Translations under genes and position numbers: made by a program | Shown here: piece after piece, positions 4,969 to 7,269 of the stretch | Numbering within the stretch: position 1 is the stretch's first letter | How the letters are laid out: each line of letters opens with the position of its first letter | Origin: Hyphomicrobiales bacterium | GTDB lineage: Bacteria > Pseudomonadota > Alphaproteobacteria > Rhizobiales > Beijerinckiaceae | Assembly: GCA_028290085.1 (NCBI GenBank) | Contig: JAQGKN010000045.1 | Span: 1 to 7,269, forward strand | Direction of reading: 5' to 3' | Length of the DNA: 7,269 nucleotides | Notes under the pieces: generated by a model | Told to the model about the DNA's origin: nothing | What the model saw: only the letters and a program-made list of their open reading frames with translations | The model's database searches: none

Positions 4969-7262
4969 AGACGACGCATACGCAGAACACCTATATCGGC
5001 GGCCATGTCGAACGCGTCGAGGATTATCGTTTCCTGCGCGGCGAGGGGCAATATCTCGACGACATCTCGGCCGAGGGTCAGTGGCACGCGGCTTTCTTGC
5101 GCAGCTCCATCGCGCATGGGCATATCCGCTCCATCGATTTCTCGGCTGCGCTCGCCATGCCAGGCGTGCATGCCGTGCTGACCGCCGACGATATCGAGGG
5201 TGAGATTCCCACGATCCCCTTCCGCCGTCCCAACCCGACAATCGGTCCTTACGCGCAGCCGGTGATTGCGCGCGGCAAGGTGCGCTATTTCGGCGAGCCT
5301 CTCGCCGTTGTGCTCGCGGATACGCCCGAGCTGGCGGAAGACGCGTTGCAGGGCATTGTCGTCGTCATCGACGCGCTGCCCGCTGTTGTGGACCGTGAGA
5401 CGGCCATGGCGGACAAGGTTCTCCTGTTCGAGGCGACCGGAACCAACGTTCCCTCGGTCTTCAATGCCGACAAGGGCGATATCGACGCCGCCTTTGCGAC
5501 TGCCGATTATGTCATCCGCGATCAGTTCAGCACGCAGCGCCAGACGGCATTGCCAATGGAAACGCGCGGCTTGCTGGCTGAATGGGACGCCAAGCTCGGG
5601 CGCTTGAAAATTTCGGGTGCGGCGAAGCTCCCGTTCTTTAATCGTACCACCATGGCGAACATGATGAAGCTGCCCGACGAGGCGGTGGATTACATCGAGC
5701 TCGATGTTGGCGGCGGGTTCGGCGCACGCGGTGAGTTCTACCCGGAAGATTATCTCGTGGCTCTGGCCGCGCGTAAGTTCGGGCATGCCATCAAGTGGAT
5801 CGAGGATCGGCGCGAGCATCTGATGGCCATCGGCCATTCGCGCGAAGCGTCCTGCGATGTCGAGCTGGCATTCCGCAAGGACGGCACGCTGGTTGGTATG
5901 CGCGGCGATCTCTACATCAACATCGGCGCCTATGTTCGGCCCAACGGCATGACGCCGGTGCGTAATGCCGCGCAGTTCATGTCCGGCCCCTATCGAATCC
6001 CTGCGATTGCAATCAAGGCGCATGCCTGCGTCAGCAACAAGACGCCGGCGGGCACCTATCGCGGTCCTGGCCGCTACGAGGGTTGCTTCTTCATCGAACG
6101 TCTCATGGATCAGGCGGCGGGTGCGCTCGGCATCGACCGCCTTGAAATCCGTCGCCGTAATCTGCTGACGCACGAAGAGATGCCTTATCCGCTCGCGACC
6201 GTGCTGCCGAGCGACGGGCGCGCCGATACGTCGTGCGACAGTGGCGATCATCGTGTCACCTTCGAGACCTGCGTAAAGGAATCGAACTGGGCAGACAAAG
6301 CGCATTTGCAGGGCAAGCTCGTCGATGGCCGTTATCAGGGCCTGGCGATCGGCTGCTTCATCGAGGGCGGGGCTTCGGGCCCGCAGGAAAATGTGCGGAT
6401 GCAGCTTGAAGCCGATGGCAGCGTGTCGCTTTACGCGGGCTCGTCGGCCATCGGGCAGGGGCTCGAAACCATCCTGTCGCAGATCGCGGCGGATTCGCTG
6501 GAGATCCCGATGGAGCGCATTCGTGTGTTCCACGGCTCGACCACCTATCTGAAGATGGGCTGGGGCTCCTACGGCTCGCGCGCGACGGTGATGGGCGGCT
6601 CGGCGGTGCTGGATGCCTCGAAGAAACTGCTCGCACTCTTCCGCGCCGCAGCGGCCCGCAGGCTCGATGTTGCGCCCGATGTGCTGATGATTGCAGAAGG
6701 TGTCGCCAAGGCGCCCGACGGTCGTTCGGTACCGCTGGCGGAAGTGGCGTCCGACAATCTCGAAGTCGACGGCAGCTTCAAGAATTCGACGCCGACCTAC
6801 ACCTATGGTGCGGCCATGGCGCATGTGGCGGTGGATGCTGGAACAGGCCATGTCGAGGTCGTGGATTATGTCGTGGTCGACGACGTTGGCCGCATCATCA
6901 ATTCCATGACTTTGCATGGCCAGGTGATGGGCGCGGCGGTGCAGGGCTTCGGCTCTGTCTTCTCCGAAGAGCTCGTTTACAACGACGAGGGGCAGTTGCT
7001 CGTCGGGTCGCTCGCGGATTATCTGATCCCGCTCGCCACCGATTATCCGGTTGTTCGTTGCGTCTCGATGGAATCGTATCCGTCGCCGACCAATCCGCTC
7101 GGTGCAAAGGGCGCGGGCGAGGGCGGTATTATTCCGGTTGGCGGCGTTGTCGCCAATGCGGTTGCCAATGCGCTTTCGTCGTTTGGTGTGCAGCCCAAGA
7201 TTCTGCCGCTTTCGCCGTCCCGCGTGTGGGAACTGATCGAGGATGCGCGCGCCCGCATGTGA
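4965..7262 (+). CDS. Molybdenum hydroxylase, molybdopterin-binding large subunit (xanthine dehydrogenase/form II CoxL-like)
   Basis: This 765-residue catalytic subunit binds the molybdopterin (probably cytosine dinucleotide) cofactor and hydroxylates its substrate with water as oxygen donor. The N-terminal a/b-hammerhead domain (about 17-135) is followed by the Mo-binding regions with GGGFGARG (249-256), the active-site loop TYRGPGR (364-370), GQGLETILSQIAAD (497-510), and GAKGAGEGG (713-721), whose Glu719 is the likely catalytic base. The loop is not AYxCSFR, so this is not a true (form I) CO dehydrogenase; it belongs to the broad form II/xanthine dehydrogenase-like group. Substrates in that group range from N-heterocycles and aldehydes to aromatic acids, and this one is unknown. 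The ATG at 4965 overlaps the small-subunit stop (ATGA) and has GGAG at 4952-4955. No maturation gene (XdhC/CoxF or CoxD type) lies in the window; such genes may follow downstream. Confidence 0.95.
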   Translation: MKTTHTQNTYIGGHVERVEDYRFLRGEGQYLDDISAEGQWHAAFLRSSIAHGHIRSIDFSAALAMPGVHAVLTADDIEGEIPTIPFRRPNPTIGPYAQPVIARGKVRYFGEPLAVVLADTPELAEDALQGIVVVIDALPAVVDRETAMADKVLLFEATGTNVPSVFNADKGDIDAAFATADYVIRDQFSTQRQTALPMETRGLLAEWDAKLGRLKISGAAKLPFFNRTTMANMMKLPDEAVDYIELDVGGGFGARGEFYPEDYLVALAARKFGHAIKWIEDRREHLMAIGHSREASCDVELAFRKDGTLVGMRGDLYINIGAYVRPNGMTPVRNAAQFMSGPYRIPAIAIKAHACVSNKTPAGTYRGPGRYEGCFFIERLMDQAAGALGIDRLEIRRRNLLTHEEMPYPLATVLPSDGRADTSCDSGDHRVTFETCVKESNWADKAHLQGKLVDGRYQGLAIGCFIEGGASGPQENVRMQLEADGSVSLYAGSSAIGQGLETILSQIAADSLEIPMERIRVFHGSTTYLKMGWGSYGSRATVMGGSAVLDASKKLLALFRAAAARRLDVAPDVLMIAEGVAKAPDGRSVPLAEVASDNLEVDGSFKNSTPTYTYGAAMAHVAVDAGTGHVEVVDYVVVDDVGRIINSMTLHGQVMGAAVQGFGSVFSEELVYNDEGQLLVGSLADYLIPLATDYPVVRCVSMESYPSPTNPLGAKGAGEGGIIPVGGVVANAVANALSSFGVQPKILPLSPSRVWELIEDARARM

Positions 7263-7269
7263 GGACGCC

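Noticed and set aside
4938..6917. Very long open frame on the minus strand opposite the molybdenum hydroxylase large subunit (659 codons).
   Set aside because: The plus strand encodes a full-length protein with all family motifs. The antisense frame is Arg/His-rich, matches no family I know, and is the usual result of GC-rich codon usage.
3615..7262. Carbon monoxide dehydrogenase (CoxMSL).
   Set aside because: The subunit order M-S-L fits, but the large subunit lacks the AYxCSFR loop with the Cys that coordinates copper in form I enzymes.
3615..7262. 4-Hydroxybenzoyl-CoA reductase.
   Set aside because: The FAD subunit lacks the cysteine-containing insertion for an extra [4Fe-4S] cluster that marks that enzyme.
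7263..7269. Start region of a further downstream gene (GAGGA just after the last stop).
   Set aside because: A purine-rich stretch of a few bases at the window edge is not enough to claim a gene.

Overview
The window is a GC-rich stretch, most likely from an alphaproteobacterium, perhaps of the Hyphomicrobiales/Rhizobiales type. This is judged from GC-rich third codon positions and the style of the proteins; the sequence does not fix a genus. All seven genes lie on the + strand with gaps of 71 bp or less, and two junctions are nearly gapless, so they can form one operon. The window cuts the first gene at its 5' end and closes 7 bases after the last stop codon.

Layout: (1) positions 1-530 hold the C-terminal part of an AMP-forming acyl-/aryl-CoA ligase; (2) 559-1551 is a zinc-independent, quinone-oxidoreductase-like NAD(P)H-dependent MDR enzyme; (3) 1593-2510 is an XRE-type HTH regulator with a long C-terminal domain that I do not recognise; (4) 2554-3543 is a protein of the 4,5-dihydroxyphthalate decarboxylase (Pht5)-like / periplasmic-binding-protein-fold family without a signal peptide; (5-7) 3615-7262 encode a complete three-subunit molybdenum hydroxylase of the xanthine oxidase/CO dehydrogenase superfamily, in the order FAD subunit, [2Fe-2S] subunit, molybdopterin subunit.

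Together the genes look like a catabolic cluster for an aromatic, N-heterocyclic or other cyclic organic acid. The molybdenum enzyme would hydroxylate the ring with water-derived oxygen, the Pht5-like protein would act on a hydroxylated carboxylate (or bind the substrate), the ligase would make a CoA thioester, and the MDR enzyme would reduce an unsaturated intermediate. The embedded regulator probably senses the substrate or a CoA intermediate. This pathway is an inference; the substrate cannot be read from the sequence.

Two intergenic hairpins stand out. One is a strong 10-bp stem between the Pht5-like gene and the hydroxylase genes. The other is a small CCCCG/CGGGG stem ahead of the regulator whose surroundings resemble a single type I-E CRISPR repeat, probably by chance. 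I found no RNA genes, insertion sequences or CRISPR array. No stretch above 300 bases lacks a gene.
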